Source: Verrucomicrobiota bacterium (lineage in GTDB: Bacteria > Verrucomicrobiota > Verrucomicrobiia > Limisphaerales > JADJPG01). Taken from it: a DNA stretch of 64,000 nucleotides. Where the stretch lies: positions 21,099 through 85,098 of the forward strand of contig JADJPG010000027.1 of the NCBI GenBank assembly GCA_016713365.1, given 5' to 3'. Position numbers and translations under genes: made by a program. The notes under the pieces are model-generated. The model worked only from the letters and a program-made list of their open reading frames with translations, was not told the origin of the DNA and searched no databases. Shown in pieces: positions 27,040 to 36,800 of this stretch; position 1 is the stretch's first letter, and each line of letters opens with the position of its first letter.

Positions 27040-28020
27040 CTACGCGTTGTGGGATAACACTTCACTGACAATTTCCTCCACCGCCTGATCGATGGCCTGA
27101 TTCGACGTCATCCTTGGCGACCAGCCCAGCTTCCGCAGCTTCTCGATCGAGTAGCTGAACTTCGGCACATCACCCACCCAACCACGGTTGCCGCCGGTGT
27201 ACCGAATCTTCGCCGTCGGCGACTGACGCTTCACCACGGATTCCGCGATGTAGCGTACCGTCGAGATCGAATCCTCGTTGCCGATGTTGAAGCAGTTAAG
27301 CGACTCCGTGGCGTTGTCCGCGATGAAGAGCATCGCTTCGATGAGCGGCGTGACGTGGAGGTAAGGTTTCTCCTGGGAACCATCGCCGAGCACTTCCAGT
27401 TCGTTCGGCGTCTTCTTCAGCTTCTGCGCGAAGTCATAGATCACGCCGTGCGTTGAACGGCTGCCCACCACATTCGGGAAGCGGTAGATCCACACGCGCT
27501 TCAGGTAACTCTCCAACGCCGCGCTGATCGCCGCTTCGCTCGCCAGCTTCATCGCGCCGTAGTTCGAGATGGGAAAGAGCGGCCCGATGCTTTCGTGCAA
27601 CACGCCCGGATGAACACCATAGATCGCGCTCGTCGACGCAAACGCCAGGTGCGGAATGGCATGCTCGCGCATCACCTTCAGGAGATTGTAGGTCGTGAGG
27701 AAGGTGCAGTTCAGATCGACATCCGGATCCGAGACGCCCGCACGGATGTCCGAGTTTGCCGCCATGTGCCACGCAACATCGAAGGGCTTGTCCTTCGACT
27801 CCGCCGCCACCAGTTTGCTGACGTTGGAGACGTCGTTCGCGTCCATCTCCACGAACTTGAAACGCGGATTCCCCAGCGCATTGGCCATGTTCGCCCGCCG
27901 TCCGAGCCGCATGTTGTCGAAGCCGAGCACCGTCGCGCCGCGTGCCAGCAACTGGTCGATGAGATGGCTGCCGATGAAACCGGCGGCTCCCGAGACGAGG
28001 CATTTGGTCTGTGCGTTCAT
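27040..28020 (-). CDS. NAD-dependent nucleotide-sugar epimerase/dehydratase
   Basis: The product is 326 residues from the ATG at 28020; the frame extends to 28080 without family sequence. It is an extended SDR: the Rossmann motif GAAGFIGSH near the N-terminus, STSAIYG, and the catalytic YGAMK (Tyr-x3-Lys). FPNVVGSRSTHGVI and a GDGSQEKPYLHV segment resemble UDP-glucose 4-epimerase-like enzymes. It would make or modify a nucleotide sugar for the glycosyltransferases of this cluster. The repeat pair separates it from the methyltransferase gene. The exact substrate cannot be assigned. Confidence 0.87.
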   Translation of the reverse strand: MNAQTKCLVSGAAGFIGSHLIDQLLARGATVLGFDNMRLGRRANMANALGNPRFKFVEMDANDVSNVSKLVAAESKDKPFDVAWHMAANSDIRAGVSDPDVDLNCTFLTTYNLLKVMREHAIPHLAFASTSAIYGVHPGVLHESIGPLFPISNYGAMKLASEAAISAALESYLKRVWIYRFPNVVGSRSTHGVIYDFAQKLKKTPNELEVLGDGSQEKPYLHVTPLIEAMLFIADNATESLNCFNIGNEDSISTVRYIAESVVKRQSPTAKIRYTGGNRGWVGDVPKFSYSIEKLRKLGWSPRMTSNQAIDQAVEEIVSEVLSHNA

Positions 28021-28146
28021 GCGCGAGCCGCGATAAAAGCAGGAGCGCCAGCCGCTTGTCGAGTCAATGGATGCCGGCAATTTCCTCCTTGCGCGGTCTG
28101 GGCCCGATCCACATTCTCCGCCGCGAACAATTTAACTGCCAATCAC

Positions 28147-28446
28147 ATGTTTTCGCACGTCGTCATCTTCTGGACCCATCCTGACAAACCCAACGCTGTC
28201 GCTGATCTCATCGCGGGCGGTGAAAAGTATCTCAAGCCGATCCCCGGAGTGCTCAGCTTTCACATGGGCAAGATGGTCGGCAGCCATCGTCCCGTGGTCG
28301 ATCAATCCTACCAGGTGGCACTGAACCTTGTCTTCACGGACAAAAAGGCGCAGGACGACTATCAGGTCCATCCGCTGCACATCGAGTTCGTGGAAAAATC
28401 CTTCAAGCCGAACTGCGCGAAGGTCGTGATCTACGACTTCGAGTAA
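28147..28446 (+). CDS. Dabb (dimeric alpha-beta barrel) family protein
   Basis: A 99-residue protein starting MFSHVVIFWTHPDKP and containing IPGVLSFHMGKM and a QVALNLVFTDKKAQDDYQVHPLH stretch, the pattern of stress-responsive Dabb proteins that form small beta-barrel dimers. The conserved N-terminal HVVIFW and the HPLH histidine are present. Some relatives are enzymes and others have no known activity; none can be assigned here. The ATG at 28147 was chosen because the longer frame upstream runs antisense to the epimerase gene. It converges with xerD (12-base gap). Confidence 0.85.
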   Translation: MFSHVVIFWTHPDKPNAVADLIAGGEKYLKPIPGVLSFHMGKMVGSHRPVVDQSYQVALNLVFTDKKAQDDYQVHPLHIEFVEKSFKPNCAKVVIYDFE

Positions 28447-28458
28447 GCCGTCCTTACT

Positions 28459-29379
28459 TTAAGCCCGCGGATGGAACCGTCGGTGCACCTCGCGTAGCCG
28501 GTTTCCGGCGACGTGCGTATAAATCTCCGTTGTGCTGATGCTGGCGTGACCCAGCAGCTCTTGAATGACGCGAAGGTCGGCACCGTGCTCCAGCAGATGT
28601 GTCGCGAAGCTGTGTCGCAGCATGTGCGGTGTGATGTTTCGCTCAATACCGGCGTGACGAACCCGATCCTTGATTCGCTTCCACAATGTCACCCGCGAGA
28701 ACGCCGTGCCTCGCGTCGTGATGAAAACGTTCGAAGGCGTTTTGCGCCCTACGAGCTTGGGACGCCCGGTGCTCAGATAACGCTGCAAGGCTTCGTTCGC
28801 CGCACGCCCCAGCGGCACCACGCGTTCCTTGTTTCCCTTGCCGATGACGTTGATGAAGCCCGCTTCGAGCTGAAGCTGCTCCAGCCGAATCGTGCGCAAC
28901 TCGGAGATGCGAAGACCGGACGCGTAGCCGAGCTCAAGGATCGCCTGATCGCAGAGTGACGAAGGCGTCTCCGGCACCAGCGGCGTGAGCAGGCGGGAGA
29001 TCTCTTCGTTGCTCAGCGCCTTCGGCAATCGCTTCCATCGCCGCGGGAGGGACAGATTCTCGGCGGCATTCACCGGCAGCAGCTTCTCCGTTTCCGCCCA
29101 GCGATAGAACGCGCGCAGCGCGGCAATCTCAAGGTAGACACTTTCCGAGCTCAATCGCTGCGTGCTTTCCTCCGGCTGGTTCTCCAAAGCCCGTTCTCGT
29201 TCGTGTTGCAGGAAGCGCATGAGATGATTCAGGTCCACCTCACGCCAGCTCTTCAATCCTTCAACGGCCGCCCAGACAAGAAACTTGTTCAAGAGCGCGA
29301 AGTAGGTCTTCTGGGTATTCTCCGATTGTCCGCGTTCATTGCGGAGATACTGGATGAAATCCTCGACCAGTTCCTGCAT
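28459..29379 (-). CDS. xerD: Tyrosine recombinase XerD
   Basis: A 306-residue site-specific recombinase, the normal length for XerC/D, which resolve chromosome dimers at dif. The N-terminal SAM-like core-binding domain (FIQYLRNERGQSENTQKTY) is followed by the catalytic domain. All catalytic residues are visible: Arg in GLRISELR, Lys in GKGNKER, His and Arg in HMLRHSFATH, His in GHASIS and the nucleophilic Tyr in IYTHV. It shares a strand with purC and an unknown gene (12- and 16-base spacings), so it is transcribed with housekeeping genes and not with a mobile element. The XerC/XerD choice rests on the overall look and is not certain. Confidence 0.9.
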   Translation of the reverse strand: MQELVEDFIQYLRNERGQSENTQKTYFALLNKFLVWAAVEGLKSWREVDLNHLMRFLQHERERALENQPEESTQRLSSESVYLEIAALRAFYRWAETEKLLPVNAAENLSLPRRWKRLPKALSNEEISRLLTPLVPETPSSLCDQAILELGYASGLRISELRTIRLEQLQLEAGFINVIGKGNKERVVPLGRAANEALQRYLSTGRPKLVGRKTPSNVFITTRGTAFSRVTLWKRIKDRVRHAGIERNITPHMLRHSFATHLLEHGADLRVIQELLGHASISTTEIYTHVAGNRLREVHRRFHPRA

Positions 29380-29391
29380 GGCCGGGAAGAG

Positions 29392-30168
29392 TTAGGCCCC
29401 CGCCCCGCCGCGCTTGGAGCGCGCAATGTCCTGCTGCAACTTCTCGCGATGTTCGATGCGCTTCTGGATTATTGTCAGCGCATCAGCGCCCACCCCGCCG
29501 AAGTAGCAGTCCATCTCGCCAAGCAACCGGTCGATGCGATGAGCGATCGCGTTCTCACGATATTTCTCCGGCGCCGACGTTTCCGCGATGACGAGTTGGC
29601 CGCCATCTGTCCGCACCGTACCGCAATTGCGTCCATTCCGATCACACCAGGCCTTGAGCGTCGCCACCCAATCGCCCTTCTCCTGGTTCGTGATGAACAG
29701 CGCCTTGCTCCGCTCCGCGCCGATGGGAATCAACGCCCATTCGCATCGCTCCACGAGTTCCGCCAGCGTCGGCAAGTCCTGATAGCCATGAGTGATGTAG
29801 GCGCCCGTTTCCAGTCGTTCCCCCGAAGTGGTCGCCAGCTTGACCAGCGCTGGTTCATCGAACGATGCATCGAGCATCATCAGCTTGATGCCGAAAACTG
29901 CCTCCTGCGCCAGCAAGCCGAACGAGAGGAGCTCCGCCTGGTTGGCCGGCAACGCCCAGGCCGAGAACGGCGCCGACTCCCGTGCGCGATCGAACACATC
30001 ATTCTCATCAAAGGGCGCCGCCACGCCCCACAGCCCAGGCTTGGACTTCGTCATGTGAACGATCTTCCCGAGCAAATCGGCGTCGATAGCCGTGATCAAA
30101 TGCGGAAGGTGCAGCGCCGCAGGTTGCAGGCTGGAGAAGTAAGCTTCGGCGGGAATGATCTTTTCCAT
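29392..30168 (-). CDS. Hypothetical protein between purC and xerD
   Basis: The product is 258 residues and I do not recognise the family. It has no signal peptide or membrane segment. Sequence features: a well-formed globular composition; a cysteine pair (WCDRNGRNCG, about residues 180-188); GEMDCYFGGVGADAL near residue 225; and a charged C-terminal helix (KRIEHREKLQQDIARSKR). The tight spacing, 16 bases after purC and 12 before xerD, argues for co-expression with them. The start ATG is supported by its position just after the purC stop. The function is unknown. Confidence 0.75.
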   Translation of the reverse strand: MEKIIPAEAYFSSLQPAALHLPHLITAIDADLLGKIVHMTKSKPGLWGVAAPFDENDVFDRARESAPFSAWALPANQAELLSFGLLAQEAVFGIKLMMLDASFDEPALVKLATTSGERLETGAYITHGYQDLPTLAELVERCEWALIPIGAERSKALFITNQEKGDWVATLKAWCDRNGRNCGTVRTDGGQLVIAETSAPEKYRENAIAHRIDRLLGEMDCYFGGVGADALTIIQKRIEHREKLQQDIARSKRGGAGA

Positions 30169-30184
30169 GGCGAAGAATCCCGCG

Positions 30185-31081
30185 TTACGACGGCAGCGGC
30201 TGGCCTGTCAGCTTCTCGAAGGCTTCGAAGTACTTCGCCTGCGTCTTCGCCACGACGTCAGTGGGCAGGGCCGGCGCAGGCGGAGTCTTGTCCCAATTGA
30301 GCGTCTCCAGGTAATCGCGCACGAACTGTTTGTCGTAGCTCGGCTGGCCGCGACCCGGCTGATATTGGTCCGCCGGCCAAAAGCGTGACGAATCCGGCGT
30401 GAGCACCTCGTCGATCAAAATGAGTTTTCCGTCGAACATCCCGAACTCGAACTTCGTGTCCGCGATGATGATGCCGCGCTGCCGTGCGTAGGCCCGTGCC
30501 TCCGAGTAAATCTTGAGGCTCGCCGCACGTGCCTGCTCGGCGATGTCCGCACCGACCAACTTCGCCGCCTCGGCAAACGAGATATTCTCGTCGTGACCCG
30601 ACTCCGCCTTCGTGGCGGGCGTGAAGATTGGTTCCGGCAATTCGGACGACTCCTGCAATCCCGCCGGCAGCTTGATCCCGCAGACCGTCTGGCTCTGCCG
30701 ATATTCCTTCCAGCCCGAGCCCGCGAGGTAACCGCGCACCACGCATTCGATGACCAACGGCTTTGCCTTCTTGACGATCATGCTGCGGCGCGCCACTTGA
30801 GCCGCGAAGGGTTTCAAATTCGAAGGCATCGGATCGTTGGCCTTCGCGAGAAGGTGATTTGGGATCAGCGAGGAAAACTTCTCGAACCAGAAATGCGACA
30901 GTTGCGTGAGCACCTCACCCTTGCGCGGAATACCGTTCGGCATGATGCAATCGAAGGCGGAGATGCGATCGGTGGCGACCAGCAGGAAGGCGTCTCCGAG
31001 ATCGAAAATCTCGCGGACCTTGCCGCTCTTCAGCTTGTTGATTCCGGGAAGCTCCAACTGGAGCAACGGTTCGTTCGACAT
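30185..31081 (-). CDS. purC: SAICAR synthetase (phosphoribosylaminoimidazole-succinocarboxamide synthase)
   Basis: Joins CAIR with aspartate using ATP to form SAICAR in purine biosynthesis. The 298-residue product is of the longer, yeast/Actinobacteria-like PurC length. Diagnostic blocks are LKSGKVREIFDLGD near the start, ATDRISAFDC, PLVIECVVRGYLAGSGWKEY, KAESGHDENISF and LIDEVLTPDSSRFWP. The ATG at 31081 is preferred over in-frame ATGs at 31093 and 31123 because family homologs begin with this SNEPLLQ-like stretch; none of the three has a clear ribosome site. It follows the sialidase-like gene by 66 bases on the same strand. Confidence 0.94.
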   Translation of the reverse strand: MSNEPLLQLELPGINKLKSGKVREIFDLGDAFLLVATDRISAFDCIMPNGIPRKGEVLTQLSHFWFEKFSSLIPNHLLAKANDPMPSNLKPFAAQVARRSMIVKKAKPLVIECVVRGYLAGSGWKEYRQSQTVCGIKLPAGLQESSELPEPIFTPATKAESGHDENISFAEAAKLVGADIAEQARAASLKIYSEARAYARQRGIIIADTKFEFGMFDGKLILIDEVLTPDSSRFWPADQYQPGRGQPSYDKQFVRDYLETLNWDKTPPAPALPTDVVAKTQAKYFEAFEKLTGQPLPS

Positions 31082-31147
31082 GGGCGAGAGCATGGATTTG
31101 AAATCGTGAATTTCAAATCTCAAATCTCCAGCGCCGCAGTCAGGCAG

Positions 31148-32194
31148 TCAAAGCTTCGCCGGATCCACCGCCCAATACCGGATCTTCTTCCGCTGCCAGG
31201 TGTAGGTGATTTGAACCTTCCCGTCGGGAGCCTGAATGATCGCCGGATAAGAATACTCACCCGGTTCGCCCTCCAGCGTCAGCACCGTCCGCCACTCCTT
31301 GCCGTCTGTCGAGAGTCCGAGCACCAGCGGCGTGCGACCGCGGGAGACCGGGTTGTATACGAGGAGATGGCGACCATCCTTTAGCGTGACGCCATCAATG
31401 CCCGCGCTGGGGTTCAGCAGGGACGTCGCTTTCATCGAGCTCCACTTTTTCCCTCCGTCCTCCGACCAAATCTCCGTCACTCGTCCCTGCCGGCTGCGAT
31501 TCAGCGCCTGGAGGCGATTACCCGGGTGAAACAAGACCGTGGGCTGAATGGCGCCGAATTCATTCCCATCGTTCAACGCGTCCGTCTTCGTCCAAGTCGC
31601 GCCAAGGTCACGCGTCATTTCCATGTGGACCCGCCAGCCGTCGTGTTCAGAGCTCGACGGACAGAGCAACGTGCCGTCCGCGAGCAACACCGGCTTAGCG
31701 CGAATCGGACCGAGGATGCCGTCTGGCAATCGCTGCGGAGATGACCACGTCTTCCCGCCGTCACTGGACTTGATGAGCATGCCCCACCAGCGCGACGGAC
31801 TGGGGCCGACCTTGTAGAACAGCAGCAGTGGACCGTCCTTCGCCTGAAAAAAAACGGGATTCCACGTTGGATGCCGCGTCTTGCCGTCCGCCTGAATGCC
31901 ATTCGCGACTTCGACCGGCGTCAGCCATTTCGTCCCGTCGTGGCGCGAAACCCAGATGCCGACATCCGGATGCTTTTCGTGAGTCCCGCCAAACCACGCC
32001 GCGACCAATCCAGCCGGCGTGCTTTCGATCGTGGACGCGTGACACGACGGGTATGGAGCAGTTTCGTAGATGAACTCGCTCTTCAACACCGCTCCAATCG
32101 ATGAACTCACATCCACCGGCTTCTTCGGAGAGACGCAGCCGGTGAACGCCAGCGCCAGCACGACCGAAGAGACCCAGCCACCGGCGGACTTCAC
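31148..32194 (-). CDS. Exo-sialidase-like (BNR/neuraminidase-fold) lipoprotein
   Basis: The product is 348 residues. The start is a GTG at 32194 preceded by GGAGG seven bases upstream. It overlaps the stop of the upstream esterase gene by four bases (GTGA), so translation is probably coupled. The N-terminus is a lipoprotein signal with lipobox LAFTGC. The body is a six-bladed sialidase-type propeller with Asp-box-like repeats (SSDGGKTWSSP, SEDGGKKWSSM, RDLGATWTK). An HPDVGIWVSRHDG stretch near the start and SYPAIIQAPDG near the end resemble the BNR/Asp-box family. With the esterase it could act on acylated glycans outside the cytoplasm; sialic acid itself is not proven. Confidence 0.83.
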   Translation of the reverse strand: MKSAGGWVSSVVLALAFTGCVSPKKPVDVSSSIGAVLKSEFIYETAPYPSCHASTIESTPAGLVAAWFGGTHEKHPDVGIWVSRHDGTKWLTPVEVANGIQADGKTRHPTWNPVFFQAKDGPLLLFYKVGPSPSRWWGMLIKSSDGGKTWSSPQRLPDGILGPIRAKPVLLADGTLLCPSSSEHDGWRVHMEMTRDLGATWTKTDALNDGNEFGAIQPTVLFHPGNRLQALNRSRQGRVTEIWSEDGGKKWSSMKATSLLNPSAGIDGVTLKDGRHLLVYNPVSRGRTPLVLGLSTDGKEWRTVLTLEGEPGEYSYPAIIQAPDGKVQITYTWQRKKIRYWAVDPAKL

Positions 32195-33816
32195 TTCTTC
32201 GCCTCCGTCTTCGGCGCGGTGATCATCGGCCAGTTGTCCGTGCGGAACGGCGACGCCGGCAGCGGCTCCTCGTTCATGCCACGCGCGCAGAACAAATTCG
32301 CCACCGGGCAATCCGCCCACGCATAACGCACCGCTACCGGATTCGCGACCGAAGGACTGCTCACCACAATCTTGTCACCGACAATCTCCGCCTTCGCCCA
32401 CACAAACTTTCGGTCCTCGCCGGCAATCGCAAATCCGGTCAGCGGCGCGTTCACCCAGCCTTTCTTCAAATTGTAGTTCAGCACGATACCGTCGCCTTGC
32501 TTGCCCGGAGGAACCTTGTCCGCACGCGACGCCGCTCCAAATAATCCTTCGCCCACGAAGTCGAAGCTCAGCGTTACCTTGTCGCCGTCGATCTTTCCGC
32601 TGCGATACTGCGGACCGCTCCACGTGAACTTCTCACCGTAGGCAATGCCGCGCGCGGCCAACGCGAGACGTTCGCCCACCGGACGTTTCCAGACCGGATG
32701 GATGTCCTTCGGATCGCCGTAATCGAGAATTGATACCGCGCCAACCTTCGGCAGCACCTTCGTCGCGTGAATCTGCGCCTCTCGCAGCTCCGCCCAGTTA
32801 CTTTCCGCCGGCTCATCCTTCACCGGCATGAACGGCGCGAGTTGCACCTGGAGAAACGCGAAATCGCCCTGGTTCCAGTCGTTGCGCCAGTTCTTCACCA
32901 TGTCCACGAAAAGCGTTCGATACTGGTGCGCGCGACCGGCATTGGATTCGCCCTGATACCAAATCGCGCCCTTGATCGCGTACGGAACCAGCGGCGCAAT
33001 CATCCCGTTGTAGAGCTCGCTCGGTTTCCAGCCCACGCCGGGTTTGCGTTTGGTGAACGTCTTGCCATCCGCCTTCGCCTGATCCCGCTCCTTCTCCCAC
33101 TGCGCCACCGCTTCTTCGACTTTCTGCAACTGCGCCGCGAATGCATCCACGATGTCCCGCTTGTATTCCGAATTCTCGCTGAGCACTCCGTCCCGCATCC
33201 AGACTTCCGCCGGCGAACCGCCCCATGACGTATGAATCATCCCGACCGGAACCCCGAGATCCTTCTGCAGTTTCATCCCGAAGTAGTAGGCCACCGCCGA
33301 GAAATTCGAGACCGACGACGGCGACGTCTCCTTCCACGACGACTGGACGTTATCGACCGGCTCATTCGCCTTCAGCTTCGGCACCGTAAACAGACGCAGC
33401 TTGGGATTGTTCGCCGCGAGAATGTCACCGAATGGCTGATACGACGCGCGCATCGGCCACTCCATGTTCGATTGACCGCTCGCCAGCCACACCTCGCCGA
33501 CAAGAACATCTGTGAGCGTGATCGTGTTCTTGCCAGTGACCTTGAGTTCATCCGGCCCACCGGCCTTGAGCTTGCCGAGCTTCACCATCCACTTGCCGTT
33601 CTTCGCCGTGGTGGAAACCTTCTTCCCGCGAAACTCCACCGTCACCTTCTCGCCTTCATCCGCCCAGCCCCAAACTGGAACCGCGATGTCGCGCTGCAAA
33701 ACCATGTGGTCGGTGAAGAGATTGTTCAGCTTCACGTCGGCCTGCGCACAGAACGCCGCGAGGAGAAGAACCGCCGTCGAGGAAACCCGCCGGATGCAAA
33801 GAAGTCGTGGAATCAT
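32191..33816 (-). CDS. Exported sialate O-acetylesterase (SGNH-type)
   Basis: The product is 541 residues with a signal peptide (RVSSTAVLLLAAFCAQA). It follows the family plan: an N-terminal beta-sandwich (FTDHMVLQRDIAVPVWGWA); the SGNH hydrolase core with the nucleophile motif SGQSNMEWP; HTSWGGSPAEVWM; IWYQGESNA; and the catalytic Asp/His region near DIHPVWKRPVG. It then has a C-terminal sandwich ending in CPVANLFC. Enzymes of this family remove O-acetyl groups from sialic acids or from plant and algal polysaccharides. The adjacent sialidase-like lipoprotein gene overlaps it by four bases, suggesting a two-gene glycan-degrading unit. Confidence 0.9.
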   Translation of the reverse strand: MIPRLLCIRRVSSTAVLLLAAFCAQADVKLNNLFTDHMVLQRDIAVPVWGWADEGEKVTVEFRGKKVSTTAKNGKWMVKLGKLKAGGPDELKVTGKNTITLTDVLVGEVWLASGQSNMEWPMRASYQPFGDILAANNPKLRLFTVPKLKANEPVDNVQSSWKETSPSSVSNFSAVAYYFGMKLQKDLGVPVGMIHTSWGGSPAEVWMRDGVLSENSEYKRDIVDAFAAQLQKVEEAVAQWEKERDQAKADGKTFTKRKPGVGWKPSELYNGMIAPLVPYAIKGAIWYQGESNAGRAHQYRTLFVDMVKNWRNDWNQGDFAFLQVQLAPFMPVKDEPAESNWAELREAQIHATKVLPKVGAVSILDYGDPKDIHPVWKRPVGERLALAARGIAYGEKFTWSGPQYRSGKIDGDKVTLSFDFVGEGLFGAASRADKVPPGKQGDGIVLNYNLKKGWVNAPLTGFAIAGEDRKFVWAKAEIVGDKIVVSSPSVANPVAVRYAWADCPVANLFCARGMNEEPLPASPFRTDNWPMITAPKTEAKK

Positions 33817-33872
33817 GCGCGCCAGTGCAACGCAAACGCCGCGCCCCCGTCAATCGGGAAAACCAGCCGCGC

Positions 33873-36800
33873 CTACTTCAGCCCCGCCAGATACTCCACC
33901 ACATCGCGGAGTTCGCGCTTGCTTAATGCAGCTGCCAAACCTTCCGGCATCGCCGACAACCCTCGCTGACGCGTCACGATGTCCGCCTTCGCGATCTTCA
34001 GCGGGCCGTCTTCGGGAGACTCCAGACGCAGTTCCATGTCGTCCTCGCCCTTCACCAACCCGAAGTGGACGGCACCGTTCTTCAAGGTCAGCGTCACGTT
34101 CTCGTATCCAGCCGCGACGGCGCGGTTCGGGAAAACGATCGCCTCCAGCAAATATTCGCGTTGGCGCAGCTTCCCGATGCCATCGAGCTTCGGTCCGACC
34201 GTCCCGCCCTGCCCCTTCACCGCGTGACAACGCGAACACTGCACTTCCACCTTCTCAAAGAAGATCGCCTTGCCGCGCTCGGCATCGCCGCCGTTCAACA
34301 CGCTGCGCCAGCTTCCCAAAGCGACATCCTTCGCCCGGGCCGTCTCGAAACTCGCCAGCAAAGATTTGATTTCCGGATCGCTTGCGCCGCGCCGCTGCCT
34401 CTATCACCTCCAGCTCGAACGCCGGATTCAGTTCACCGGCAACCAACCGCTTCATCGCCGTGCGCAACACCGCGTCCGCCTCAGTTGAAACAATTCCCCC
34501 CAGCGCAGCAAAAGCCGCCTGCGCGAGCCGCGTGTCATCGTCGGAGCGCCGGCCTCCGGCCCGGCGTGAATCGTTCGCCGCTTCCGGGCGCGCCGAATCG
34601 GAGTTCGGCGCTCCGATCGCAAACGTCACGATCTCGCTGAGAATCCGGACCGCCTCATCACTGCGGAGTCGACCGAGATGCGGTAAGGCCGACGCGCGAA
34701 TCGCCGGATCGCTCTCGGCCAAGGCCAGCTTGGTCGCTTCGCTGAGTTCCGCCGTATTCAATGCCGCGAGCGCACCGGGAATCTGTTTGCGCAAGGACGC
34801 TGGCGTCGCCGTGGAACGCATCAGCGTCAGCATCGTCGGCGCTGCATTCGTGAGCCGCAGCTTCACCGCCGCGTCCAAGGCCGCCTGAGCGACCACCGGT
34901 TCCCTGTCCGACAGCAGCCCGGCGATGTGCGGCGCGAGTGTGCGACGAGCATCATCCGGCGGACGCGGAGGAAGCGGGCGATAAAGTCCCACCACGCGAT
35001 CAAACCAGCCCGGCCAGTTCTCCGGATTCACCGTCGGCACCGCGCCGTGGTTCGGATCCTTCGTCGGCTTGATCGGCAGATCACCGACCTTCGCCGGCAA
35101 CACTTCCCACGCACCGAGCAGGAACAAAGCTTCCGCGCGCAGATGTGCGTAGCCGCCGACGTGAGGAGGCGGATTGGCTGAAACTCCCAACGAATCCCCT
35201 CGTTACCTCGGCGGCTACCATCACGCGCCGGGTCGGAAACCGGCGCCCAACGGCAAACCGGACCAGCGCCTCCGCATTCTTCGTCTCGCCGACGCGGAAG
35301 TTCGCGTTCAACGCCCGCAGCAGCACTTGGTCACGCGGCGAACGCACGTTGGCCGAGAACGGCCCGGCAGGCGTGAGGTTCGAGAGCGCAGTCCCACCCC
35401 AGTTCGGATCGCGGAAGCGCGAGTCGTCGAGGAGTCGAGCGAGCGCCGGAAACGCTTCTGGCACTGGGGAGGCGTTGATCGTTCGCGCCGCTTGAAGCAC
35501 AACGCCAGCGTCAGAATCGGCCAGCAAATTAGTGATAAACGAATTTGTCCAGAGCCCCATCGCCAAGATGGCCGTTCGCTTAACAAAGGGCGATTGCTCA
35601 CCTGCTCGCGCCGCAAATGGCCCTGACAACCCCGGATAGCTTGGCCACCTAGATTCCAAGGCTTCCAATTTATACCAGTGGCGAACACCCGCGTGCTGAA
35701 GGAAAAGATCCGAACCTTGGTTCTCAGCAAGGTAGTGCGTCGTCTCGGGCCACCCCGGGTGAAACGTGAGACCCGGATTCACCAGTTTTTCTGCGAGGCG
35801 GCGCGCTTGAGGAACCTTATCTGCGAGCCATTGAGCAGCCCTCTGCTGTGAACTGTAACTTCCACGTTGGCCGCTGTGCATGATGGTGCGCATCGCCATC
35901 GCCGCCTGGAACTTCGGCGCCGGAGGAGAATTGTCCAACACACTCGGCCCATCGGGTCCACCTGAACAATTGCGCCTCAGCGATGACCTGCGCAGCTTGC
36001 CCAGCGACTGCCGGATCATCATCTGCGACCAGCGGAATCATTCCGAACAGCTCGTCACTCAAGTCATCGTTGCCAGAAATCGGAACCGCGCGAGCGATCT
36101 GTTCAATTCCCAAGAGCGCGTGAATCCGCGCGAATTGATTCTTGGATTTGAATGCAGTCTGGCGAAGAACTTCGAACAATTTTCGCCGCGTGCCGCGAGT
36201 TCCCCTGCGCTTCCAATCGCACGCGGCGGTCCGCATGACCGAGCAATGCGAGCAGTTCCTTTTCCTGCGCTTGGACATGCCTTCGCCCAGCAAACGCGCG
36301 TTTCACTTCGGGAACCTGTTCCGCGTTTCGCGTGTTTGCGAGTTCCGCGGTTGAGGTCAGGCGGTAAATCCGTCCCTTGCCGGAGCGCACCCAGCTCTCG
36401 ACCCAGTCGAGCACGTAGAGCGCGCCGTCAGGACCAAAGTCCACGTCAGTCGGCCAGCAGTTCCAGAGAATCTTTTCCTTGTCAGCCAGTTCGAAACTCG
36501 CGCCGCGTGGCTTCACGCTGTAGGCCCAAATGCCGCCGGGGAAATCCGCGTGGACGAACTTTCCCGCGAGCTGCGGCGTGAGTCCCGTGCCCGGATAGAA
36601 GGCGAGCCCGGCCGGGCCTTGCGAGACGGTGCCAGCGGGCGGGAGAATGCCATCGAGCCCGCCGCGCCACAGTTCTTCGCTCACCCAAGGGCCGAAGCCT
36701 TTCATGTGCTGGTAACTCGCGCGCCAGCCGTAGTCACCACCTTCGATGAGATGCAACACGCGGCACGGGTCCGCGCCCGCCGTGTCGTTGTCCACGGTCC

